Below, in pieces: positions 1 through 5,714 of a DNA stretch of 7,577 bases. Source of the DNA: Clostridiales bacterium. GTDB taxonomy: Bacteria > Bacillota > Clostridia > Christensenellales > Aristaeellaceae. The notes beneath the pieces are model-generated. The model did no database searches. It was not told where the DNA came from and saw only the letters and a list, made by a program, of their open reading frames with translations. Positions within the stretch are counted from its first letter, which is position 1. The number at the start of each line of letters is the position of its first letter. A program made the position numbers and the translations under genes. The stretch covers positions 1-7,577 of the forward strand of contig SFOF01000101.1 of NCBI GenBank assembly GCA_004552515.1. Reading direction: 5' to 3'.

Positions 1-297
1 TTCAACAAATATACCGGCTCCCGGGGCAAGGGCGGCAGCAACGATGCCAACGCCGAATACATCGGCCGTCTGCGGGATCTTTTTGACCGGAACAATGTCC
101 ACTATCAGACCGCCGAGCTGGGCAAGGTGGATCAGGGCGGCGGCGGCACCATCGCCTATATCTGCGCGCTCTACGGCATGGACGTGATCGACAGCGGCGT
201 GGCCGTGCTCTCGATGCACGCGCCCTACGAGATCATCAGCAAGGCCGATCTCTATGAGGCCAAGAAGGCCTACGAGGCGTTCATGAAGAACGCGTAA
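1..297 (+). CDS. M18 family (aspartyl-type) aminopeptidase, C-terminal fragment
   Basis: The frame is open from the first base to a TAA at 295-297 and gives the last 98 residues of a metallo-aminopeptidase. Family M18 enzymes are cytoplasmic dinuclear zinc peptidases that remove N-terminal residues, typically acidic ones, from peptides. Visible family features are the glycine-rich start (GSRGKGGSNDANAEY, about residues 6-20), the stretch VDQGGGGTIAYI near residues 48-59, and LSMHAPYEIISKADLY near residues 74-89, whose His is the conserved C-terminal metal ligand. Normal M18 proteins have roughly 430-480 residues, so about three quarters of the gene lies upstream. It is followed by its own terminator and is separated from argG by 321 bp, so it is probably not in the arginine operon. 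The fold assignment is firm; substrate preference is only by family. Confidence 0.9.
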   Translation, partial: FNKYTGSRGKGGSNDANAEYIGRLRDLFDRNNVHYQTAELGKVDQGGGGTIAYICALYGMDVIDSGVAVLSMHAPYEIISKADLYEAKKAYEAFMKNA

Positions 298-310
298 GGC
301 GCTCTTCTCT

Positions 311-355
311 CCCCATGGATAAGCCGCAATACCGGCGCGTCCATGGGGATTTTTT
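311..355 (+). terminator. Intrinsic terminator of the aminopeptidase gene
   Basis: A perfect 9-bp inverted repeat, CCCCATGGA (311-319) and TCCATGGGG (340-348), is followed by A and a run of six T (350-355), 13 nt after the stop codon. The 20-nt loop contains AGCCGCAA (322-329), which can also pair with TTGCGGCT (354-361) just past the T run, giving a pseudoknot-type alternative. Confidence 0.85.
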
Positions 356-544
356 GCGGCTCGCGCCGAATATATACATATTATTTGCATATCGTAACAC
401 ATTCTGACAGCAGTATTTCAGGGCGTCCTCTCGTTCAAGTCTCGCAAATATCCACATATATCAGTCATTTTCGCAAATAAAACGTCTGCGACCGTTCCAG
501 TATGCTCCCGTGCGCCGCCGCATAATGGTTTACATATATACAAC

Positions 545-573
545 TTGACAAATCGGCCAATCAGGTGCATAAT
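545..573 (+). promoter_or_regulatory. Sigma-A-type promoter of argG
   Basis: TTGACA at 545-550 and CATAAT at 568-573 are separated by 17 bp. This is a perfect -35 and a five-of-six -10. Transcription would begin near 580, leaving a leader of about 40 nt before the argG start. The surroundings (361-600) are clearly more AT-rich than the genes. No T-box-like or riboswitch-like structure is possible in so short a leader. Confidence 0.75.
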
Positions 574-580
574 AATGCAC
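565..580. promoter_or_regulatory. Candidate ArgR/AhrC operator (ARG box)
   Basis: GTGCAT (565-570) and ATGCAC (575-580) form a perfect 6-bp inverted repeat around AATA. The core TGCAT-AATA-ATGCA fits the ARG-box pattern TGNAT-WWWW-ATNCA, with C in place of the usual A. It covers the -10 hexamer and the predicted transcription start, the expected place for arginine-dependent repression. A lone half-site-like ATGCAT lies at 597-602. Only one complete box is visible, whereas ArgR hexamers usually bind paired boxes. Assignment is by motif and by the identity of the downstream gene. Confidence 0.6.
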
Positions 581-618
581 ATAAAGACAAGCGATTATGC
601 ATCAGGAGGATATAAATC

Positions 619-1851
619 ATGGATAAGAAAGACATCAAAAAAGTCGTGCTGGCCTATTCCGGCGGTCTGGATACCTCGATCATCATCCCGTGGCTGAAGG
701 AGAATTACAACAACTGCGAGGTTATCGCCGTGTCGGGCGATGTGGGTCAGGGCACCGAGCTGGACGGCCTGGAGGAGAAGGCCATCAAGACCGGCGCCTC
801 CAAGCTGTATATCGAGGATCTGAAGAAGGAATTCGTCGAGGACTACATCTTCCCCACGATGCAGGCGGGCGCGGTGTACGAGGGCGAATATCTGCTGGGC
901 ACGTCGTTTGCGCGGCCTGTGATCGCCAAGCGGATTGTTGAAATCGCGCTGGCCGAGGGTGCGGACGCGATCTGCCACGGCTGCACGGGCAAAGGCAACG
1001 ATCAGGTGCGTTTCGAGCTGGCGATCAAGGCGTTTGCGCCGCAGATGGCGATCATCGCCCCGTGGCGTGAGTGGAGCATCAAGTCCCGCGAGGAGGAGAT
1101 CGACTACGCCGAGGCGCACAATATCCCGCTGAAGATCAACCGCGAGACGAACTATTCGAAGGACAAGAACCTGTGGCATCTCTCGCACGAGGGCCTCGAC
1201 CTCGAGGATCCGGCGAACGAGCCGCAGTATGACAAGCCCGGCTTCCTGGAGATGGGCGTTTCCCCCGAAATGGCCCCCGACAAGCCCACTTATGTTTCGC
1301 TGACGTTTGAAAAGGGTATTCCGGTCGCGCTGAACGGTGAAAAGGTCGGCGCGGTCGAGCTGATCGAAAAGCTGAACAAGCTGGGCGGCGAGAACGGCGT
1401 GGGTCTGGTCGATCTGCTTGAGAACCGCCTTGTGGGCATGAAGAGCCGCGGCGTTTACGAGACGCCCGGCGGAGCGATCCTCTATCGCGCGCATCAGGTG
1501 CTGGAGACGCTGTGCCTGGATCGCGACACGCAGCACTACAAGGAGCTGGTCGCCAACCGCTTTGCCGAGCTGGTGTATTTCGGCCAGTGGTTCAGCCCGC
1601 TGCGCGAGGCGCTGAGTGCGTTCGTCACCGAGACGCAGAAGACCGTCACCGGCACGGTGAAGCTGAAGCTCTACAAGGGCAACATCATCAACGCCGGCGC
1701 GACTTCTCCCTTCTCCCTCTACGATCCGGAAATCGCCACCTTCGACGAGGATCACGTCTACAATCAGTACGACGCGAACGGCTTCATCAATCTCTTCGGT
1801 CTGCCCACGAAGGTGCGCGCCATGACGATGGCCAAGGCCGCGAAGAAATAA
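619..1851 (+). CDS. argG: Argininosuccinate synthase
   Basis: A 410-residue cytosolic enzyme joining citrulline and aspartate with ATP (released as AMP + PPi) to form argininosuccinate. The N-terminal ATP-pyrophosphatase motif is SGGLDTS (residues 14-20). Further family blocks are YLLGTSFARP (91-100), GCTGKGNDQVRFE (121-133), the NYSKDKNLWHLSHEG region (168-182) and the C-terminal SRGVYETPGG. Length is normal for the family (about 400). The start is fixed by AGGAGGA at 604-610, 8 nt upstream of ATG, and by the motif at residue 14. One oddity is Leu263 in GVGLVDLLENR, where homologues I know generally have Arg (GxGRxD). The gene has its own promoter with an ARG-box-like operator. A repeat element begins at the first base after the TAA. 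The identification is essentially certain. Confidence 0.98.
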   Translation: MDKKDIKKVVLAYSGGLDTSIIIPWLKENYNNCEVIAVSGDVGQGTELDGLEEKAIKTGASKLYIEDLKKEFVEDYIFPTMQAGAVYEGEYLLGTSFARPVIAKRIVEIALAEGADAICHGCTGKGNDQVRFELAIKAFAPQMAIIAPWREWSIKSREEEIDYAEAHNIPLKINRETNYSKDKNLWHLSHEGLDLEDPANEPQYDKPGFLEMGVSPEMAPDKPTYVSLTFEKGIPVALNGEKVGAVELIEKLNKLGGENGVGLVDLLENRLVGMKSRGVYETPGGAILYRAHQVLETLCLDRDTQHYKELVANRFAELVYFGQWFSPLREALSAFVTETQKTVTGTVKLKLYKGNIINAGATSPFSLYDPEIATFDEDHVYNQYDANGFINLFGLPTKVRAMTMAKAAKK

Positions 1852-1902
1852 CACTCCGCTCCGCGCGCTGAAACCCGACTCCGCTCCGCTTGAGGGCGGC
1901 TC
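1852..1902 (+). repeat. Truncated copy of the intergenic hairpin element (R1a)
   Basis: It begins directly after the argG stop codon with CACTCCGCTCCGCGCG, the counterpart of the linker after hairpin C in other copies, then runs through a hairpin-A-like segment and stops. The 36 bases at 1868-1903 recur at 1937-1972 with two differences, a direct repeat with a 69-bp period. The 3' half of the element is missing. Confidence 0.7.
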
Positions 1903-2078
1903 GCCGGCCGTGCCGGTTCCACTTGCCGACGCGCAGCTGAAACCCGACTCCGCGCCGCTTGCGGGCGGCTCGAGTCTGGACGATCGATATTTTAGAAGCG
2001 TTCGTGCGGTCACACGACTTGACCGGCCATAAATCAGAGCCGGTCAAGTCTCCGTACTACCCGAGCGACGGCGCGGCG
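1903..2078 (+). repeat. Complete copy of the intergenic hairpin element (R1b)
   Basis: Modules in order: hairpin C, CCGGC (1904-1908) and GCCGG (1912-1916); a linker with TTCCAC; hairpin A at 1946-1976, where outer arms GACTC/GAGTC enclose inner arms GCCGC/GCGGC; a diverged linker; hairpin B, GACTTGACCGGC (2016-2027) and GCCGGTCAAGTC (2039-2050), perfect over 12 bp with the 11-nt loop CATAAATCAGA; and a tail ending ACGGCGCGGCG (2068-2078). About 40 bp beyond resembles the optional distal module. B is followed by TCTCCG rather than a true T run, so it would be a weak intrinsic terminator; a role in RNA 3'-end protection is equally possible. Confidence 0.8.
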
Positions 2079-2153
2079 TAGACACTTTCATCGAAGGCAT
2101 CTGCTAATTGAAAGGCGTATGCCTACGCGTTTCGGAAAAACATCCTCAAATTT

Positions 2154-2203
2154 CCCGACCTGCCCGACCGCAAATCAGAGTCGGGCAGGTTTCTTCCGTC
2201 TAT
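2154..2203 (+). repeat. Hairpin-B-only copy of the element in the argH leader (R2)
   Basis: ACCTGCCCGAC (2158-2168) and GTCGGGCAGGT (2180-2190) form an 11-bp perfect stem around CGCAAATCAGA, the same 11-nt loop size and nearly the same loop as in R1b although the arms differ. The tail TTTCTTCCGTCTATCC matches other copies. Modules C and A are absent. Confidence 0.7.
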
Positions 2204-2249
2204 CCTGCCGACCGCCCGAAAAGCGCAGCCTTTTCACGCTTTCGGCAGG
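2204..2249 (+). promoter_or_regulatory. Second inverted repeat in the argH leader
   Basis: CCTGCCGA (2204-2211) pairs with TCGGCAGG (2242-2249), with AAGCG (2221-2225) and CGCTT (2237-2241) as an inner stem. The left arm can instead pair with the 3' arm of the R2 hairpin (2180-2189) over 9 bp with one bulge, so the two structures are mutually exclusive. No clear promoter for argH is visible. TTCAGA (2259-2264) and TGTAAA (2282-2287), 17 bp apart, are a weak possibility. Read-through from argG is also possible. Confidence 0.35.
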
Positions 2250-2325
2250 GATTCCGCGTTCAGACGGCGAACCTTCCTAATTGTAAATACACCGCCGCGC
2301 ACTGCCGGCGAAAGGAGCAATTCTC

Positions 2326-3711
2326 ATGGACAAAATGTGGGCGGGCCGCTTTCAGGAAAGCCTGAACAAAACGGCGGACGATTTCAACTCCTCCATTCGC
2401 TTCGACAAGCGGATGTACGCGCAGGACATTCGCGGCTCCATGGCGCACGCGGCGATGCTGGGCGCGCAGGGCATCATATCGCAGGAGGACGCGTCGGTCA
2501 TCATTGACGCGCTGGACGGCATCCTTTCCGACCTGACGAGCGGCAAGCTGCCCTTCGACGAGGCCAGCGAGGACATTCATATGTTTGTCGAGGCCGAGCT
2601 GACGAAGCGCATCGGCGACGTGGGCAAAAAGCTGCACACGGCGCGCAGCCGCAACGATCAGGTGGCGCTGGACATCCGGCTCTATCTGCGCGACGAGACG
2701 AACGAGATCATCGCACTGATAAAGGAACTCATGGCGGCAATCGTACGCCGTGCGAAGGAATACGCGGCGGCGATCATGCCGGGCTACACGCATCTCCAGC
2801 GCGCGCAGCCGATCACGTTCGGCCATCACCTCATGGCGTACGCGATGATGCTTCAGCGCGACGTAACCCGCATGGAGGACGCGCTCAGGCGGATGAACTA
2901 TTCGCCGCTCGGCTCCTGCGCGCTGGCGGGCACGACCTATGATACTGACCGCATGGCCGTGGCGAAGGCGCTGGGCTTTGACGGCATTACGCTCAACAGT
3001 CTGGACGGCGTGAGCGACCGCGATTTCTGCGTCGAGCTGCTCTCGGCCTACGCGGTTTTGATGATGCACCTCTCGCGCTTCTCGGAGGAGATCATCCTCT
3101 GGGCGTCGTGGGAGTTCAAGTTCGTCGAGCTGTCGGACGCGTTCTCGACCGGCTCGAGCATCATGCCGCAGAAGAAGAACCCCGACATGGCGGAGCTGGC
3201 GCGCGGCAAGACCGGCCGCGTTTACGGCGACCTGATGGCGATGCTGACCGTGCTCAAAGGGCTGCCGCTGGCCTACAACAAGGATATGCAGGAGGACAAG
3301 GAAGCGATTTTCGACGCGATCGACACGGTAAAGCAGTGCCTTGCCGTCTTTGCGCCGATGATCGACACCATGACCGTGCTCACGGCCAATATGCGCCGCG
3401 CGGCCTCGAACGGCTTCATCAACGCCACCGACTGCGCCGACTATCTGGTCAAGAAGGGCCTGCCCTTCCGCAGCGCCTACAAGATCACCGGCACGATCGT
3501 CGCCGAGTGCATCGCCAGGCACACCACGCTGGAGGATCTGCCGCTGGAGGCCTACAAGGCTCATTCCGATCTGTTTGACAGCGATCTCTACCCTGAAATC
3601 AGCCTGGAAGCCTGCGTCGAAAAGCGCATTTCCGAGGGCGGCACCGGCGCGCAGTCCGTGCAGAAGCAAATCGAGTTCATCGAATCCTTCCTTGCGGGCA
3701 GTGACCGCTGA
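2326..3711 (+). CDS. argH: Argininosuccinate lyase
   Basis: A 461-residue member of the fumarase/aspartase superfamily that cleaves argininosuccinate to arginine and fumarate, the last arginine step; active as a cytosolic homotetramer. It opens with MWAGRFQESLN, typical of ArgH. HTARSRNDQV (104-113) and GYTHLQRAQP (153-162) are substrate-binding and catalytic blocks, the latter with the conserved Thr-His pair. GSSIMPQKKNPD (276-287) is the superfamily signature with the catalytic serine loop. Length is normal (about 460). AAAGGAG (2311-2317) lies 8 nt before the ATG. It is 474 bp downstream of argG on the same strand. The last codons (GGC AGT GAC CGC TGA) resemble the first hairpin of the repeat that follows, so the extreme C-terminus (AGSDR) may derive from that element. 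Confidence 0.98.
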   Translation: MDKMWAGRFQESLNKTADDFNSSIRFDKRMYAQDIRGSMAHAAMLGAQGIISQEDASVIIDALDGILSDLTSGKLPFDEASEDIHMFVEAELTKRIGDVGKKLHTARSRNDQVALDIRLYLRDETNEIIALIKELMAAIVRRAKEYAAAIMPGYTHLQRAQPITFGHHLMAYAMMLQRDVTRMEDALRRMNYSPLGSCALAGTTYDTDRMAVAKALGFDGITLNSLDGVSDRDFCVELLSAYAVLMMHLSRFSEEIILWASWEFKFVELSDAFSTGSSIMPQKKNPDMAELARGKTGRVYGDLMAMLTVLKGLPLAYNKDMQEDKEAIFDAIDTVKQCLAVFAPMIDTMTVLTANMRRAASNGFINATDCADYLVKKGLPFRSAYKITGTIVAECIARHTTLEDLPLEAYKAHSDLFDSDLYPEISLEACVEKRISEGGTGAQSVQKQIEFIESFLAGSDR

Positions 3712-3818
3712 CGCACCGCTTCGCGCAGGCACCCCGACTCTTCAGCGCCTGGGAGCGCTTCGAGTCTGGACGTTGGCGCATACTGAAATCATCGCCATAC
3801 AGCCCGACCCGTCCGGCC
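3712..3818 (+). repeat. Truncated copy of the intergenic hairpin element (R3a)
   Basis: It starts at the base after the argH TGA with CGCACCGCTTCGCGCA. Hairpin A (3736-3766) has outer arms GACTC/GAGTC and inner arms AGCGC/GCGCT. The conserved linker ends in ATACAGCCC, followed by the 5' arm of hairpin B, GACCCGTCCGGC (3806-3817). No matching 3' arm follows, because a new copy begins in what would be the B loop. Positions 3733-3817 align with 3858-3942 without gaps, with about eleven differences by eye. Weak similarity to hairpin C extends back into argH (from about 3695). Confidence 0.8.
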
Positions 3819-3994
3819 AGCCGCAGTGCGGCTTCCTCTCCGCTAACGCGCGTGCAACCCGACTCTTCAGCGCTTGGGGGCGCTTCGAGTCTGGACGATT
3901 GTGCATATTGAAATCATCGCTGTACAGCCCGACCCGGCCGAGCATAAATTGGACTCGGCTGGGTCTCTCCATGTACCCGGACGGCGGCGCGGCG
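3819..3994 (+). repeat. Complete copy of the intergenic hairpin element (R3b), best reference copy
   Basis: Hairpin C is AGCCGC (3819-3824), AGT, GCGGCT (3828-3833). Hairpin A is 3861-3891 with GACTC/GAGTC and AGCGC/GCGCT. The linker GCATATTGAAATCATCGC follows. Hairpin B is GACCCGGCCGAG (3931-3942) and CTCGGCTGGGTC (3954-3965), 12 pairs including one G-U, with the 11-nt loop CATAAATTGGA. The tail runs TCTCCATGTACCC to a form of ACGGCGCGGCG with an extra GCG. A further module with GTGCTCATTGCAATG and CTCCCAGCA (3995-4045) recurs downstream of other copies. Confidence 0.85.
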
Positions 3995-4072
3995 ATTGTC
4001 TCCGTTTGCCGCGCCGGTGCTCATTGCAATGTCTCCCAGCAGGCGCGCCAGCGCAACGCTTCAAACTCCTTC

Positions 4073-4101
4073 TTGACACGCCCCCGCGCCTAAGCTATAA
4101 T
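4073..4101 (+). promoter_or_regulatory. Perfect-consensus sigma-A promoter of the GH28-like gene
   Basis: TTGACA (4073-4078) and TATAAT (4096-4101) are exactly 17 bp apart, so both hexamers and the spacing match consensus. Transcription would start near 4108, leaving a leader of about 40 nt. It lies just beyond the repeat block, so the gene should not depend on transcription from argH. Confidence 0.85.
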
Positions 4102-4119
4102 ACAAACATAAAGTAGCTT
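4092..4119. promoter_or_regulatory. Possible operator over the -10 and start site of the GH28-like gene
   Basis: AAGCTA (4092-4097) and TAGCTT (4114-4119) form a perfect 6-bp inverted repeat with centres 22 bp apart, about two helical turns, straddling the -10 box and predicted +1. A promoter this strong for a sugar-related enzyme would normally need a repressor, but none is encoded here. Chance occurrence cannot be excluded in such AT-rich sequence. Confidence 0.35.
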
Positions 4120-4147
4120 TTCAAAAAAGCAAAAAGGAGCATGAGCG

Positions 4148-5515
4148 ATGAACACATTCTCCATACTGGATTACGGCGCGATCCCCGGCGCGCAGGGCTT
4201 GCAGACGGAAGCGATTCAAAAGGCGATCGACGCGTGCTTTCTCGCGGGCGGCGGCGAGGTAACGATTCCCGCGGGCGATTATCGGACGGGCGGGCTGCGG
4301 CTGCGCTCGAATATGACGCTGCATCTGTTGGCCGACGCGCATCTCTTCGGCAGCCGCGATCCCGAGGACTACATGGCGTTTCTAAGCGACCAGCTGGAGC
4401 CAGTCGAGCCGATCGAAGAAAATCGCCTGACATGGATTCCGCCCTCGATGCGCGATCAGGATTTTGACTACACTTTCATCAAGAAGGCCCTGAGCCGCTG
4501 GAACAACGCGCTCATTCGCCTGATCGACGCGCACGACGTAGCGATCATCGGCGAGGAGGGCGCGTTCATCGACGGTTGCGATCCCTACGACGCGCAGGGC
4601 GAGGAGAACTACCGCGGCCCGCACGGCGTGAACGCGCAGCGCTGCCGCAACCTCACCTTCAGCCGCTATGTTATCCGCAACACAGGCAACTGGGCGCACG
4701 CTCTGTTTGACTGCGAAAACATCGTGATGAAGAACGTCACGGTGCTGGCCGGGCACGACGGCATCCACATGACCGGCTGTGACAACGCGCTGATCGAGGA
4801 CTGTGCGTTCTACACCGGCGACGACTGCATTGCGGGCATCGACAATGTGAACGTCACGGCGCTGCGCTGCGTCCTCAACACGGCGTGCAGCGGCCTGCGC
4901 TTCGGCGGCACGAACGCCCTGTTTGAGGATTGCCGCTTCTTCGGCCCGGCGAAATATCTCTTCCGCGGCAGTCTGTCGCCGGAGGAAAAGCAGGCGGGCA
5001 AGGCGGTCGAGGGCGCGGGCAATCACCGCTACAATATGCTGAGCATACTCACCTATTACGCCGATTTTTCGCACGTCATCCGTCATGCGCCGGGCAACAT
5101 CGTCATTAAAAACTGCACAGCGGAGAATTGCGACCGCTTCCTGCACTACAATTTCTCAGGCAACGAAACCTGGCAGCGCAATCGCCCGCTGACGAGCGTC
5201 ACATTCGATCACGTCGCCGCGACGAACGTCCGCCTGCCGCTCGCGGCCTATGGCAGTAAGGCCGAGCCGCTGACGCTGGTCATGAAGGATGTGGACGTCG
5301 CCTTCGCGGAGGACAGCGCGGTTCCCTTCATGCATCTGGCCTTCTGGAAGGACGTTACGCTCGAACGCGTCCGTGTGCGCGGCGTTTCCGGCCCGATCCT
5401 CATCAAAACCTGGTCGGACGGTCCCGCCCCGCGCGTTTACGACTGCGATTTCGTCAATTTTGCCGGCACCTTCCTCAAGCGCGTCAAGGAGCCGTTCCGC
5501 TGCACCCCCATCTAG
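4148..5515 (+). CDS. GH28-like right-handed parallel beta-helix protein (polygalacturonase family)
   Basis: 455 residues with no signal peptide or membrane segment, so probably cytoplasmic. The N-terminus (FSILDYGAIPG..., then TEAIQKAIDAC, GGGEVTIPAGDYRTGGL, RLRSNMTLHL, residues 4-60) is the usual entry to pectate-lyase/GH28 beta-helix proteins. NLTF, NIVMKNVTV and ALIEDCAFY turns repeat through the middle. TGDDCIAG (223-230) matches the GH28 Asp-Asp motif and AGHDGIHMTG (201-210) occupies the NTD position, keeping Asp but not Asn. The GHG motif is not evident (CSGLRFGG at 247-254) and no clear RIK is seen. Family members hydrolyse pectic oligogalacturonides or related sugars; the substrate here is unknown and a divergent specificity is likely. 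AAGGAG (4134-4139) lies 8 nt before ATG; an out-of-frame ATG at 4141 is ignored. A repeat begins directly after the TAG. Confidence 0.82.
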   Translation: MNTFSILDYGAIPGAQGLQTEAIQKAIDACFLAGGGEVTIPAGDYRTGGLRLRSNMTLHLLADAHLFGSRDPEDYMAFLSDQLEPVEPIEENRLTWIPPSMRDQDFDYTFIKKALSRWNNALIRLIDAHDVAIIGEEGAFIDGCDPYDAQGEENYRGPHGVNAQRCRNLTFSRYVIRNTGNWAHALFDCENIVMKNVTVLAGHDGIHMTGCDNALIEDCAFYTGDDCIAGIDNVNVTALRCVLNTACSGLRFGGTNALFEDCRFFGPAKYLFRGSLSPEEKQAGKAVEGAGNHRYNMLSILTYYADFSHVIRHAPGNIVIKNCTAENCDRFLHYNFSGNETWQRNRPLTSVTFDHVAATNVRLPLAAYGSKAEPLTLVMKDVDVAFAEDSAVPFMHLAFWKDVTLERVRVRGVSGPILIKTWSDGPAPRVYDCDFVNFAGTFLKRVKEPFRCTPI

Positions 5516-5714
5516 GCCGCAGTGCGGCTTCCACACCGCTTCACACACGGCAGACTGAACCTGCATCCGCACTGCTTTGGGGCGCTTCGAGTCTGGACGT
5601 TGCCGCAAGTTGATATGATCGCAATATAGCCAGACCTGCCCGAGCAGCCGCAGCGCGGCTTTCACCGATTGGACTCGGACAGGTCTTTTCGTTTATCCAG
5701 GTAACGGCGCGGCG
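5516..5714 (+). repeat. Intergenic hairpin element with a hairpin inside the B loop (R4)
   Basis: Hairpin C, GCCGC (5516-5520) and GCGGC (5524-5528), begins at the base after the TAG. The linker CACACCGCTTCACACACGG follows. Hairpin A has decayed on its 5' side but keeps GGCGCTTCGAGTCTGGACG. Hairpin B is GACCTGCCCGAG (5633-5644) and CTCGGACAGGTC (5674-5685), 11 of 12 paired. Its loop is 29 nt instead of 11, because a C-like hairpin AGCCGC-AGC-GCGGCT (5646-5660) sits inside it. The following TTTTCGTTTATCC (5686-5698) makes this the most terminator-like B in the window. The tail ends ACGGCGCGGCG. Confidence 0.8.

Noticed and set aside
361..618. T-box or riboswitch leader for argG
   Set aside because: The promoter at 545-573 leaves only about 40 nt of leader, and no T-box bulge or specifier structure was found.
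595..2013. 472-codon open frame on the minus strand opposite argG
   Set aside because: It is the antisense shadow of argG in GC-rich sequence, has no recognisable motif, and runs into the repeat region.
2278..2295. TGTAAATACA before argH as an ARG box
   Set aside because: It is a small palindrome but does not fit the TGNAT-N4-ATNCA half-site spacing.
2108..2365. 85-codon plus-strand frame between argG and argH
   Set aside because: It crosses repeat R2 and both leader hairpins, overlaps the argH start, and has no ribosome binding site or family similarity.
2260..3732. 490-codon minus-strand frame opposite argH
   Set aside because: Antisense shadow of a certain gene; composition is an Arg/His/Val-rich mirror of the argH codons.
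1868..3994. Repeats considered as a CRISPR array
   Set aside because: Copies are long, structured, spread between genes on both strands, and lack regular repeat-spacer spacing or cas genes.
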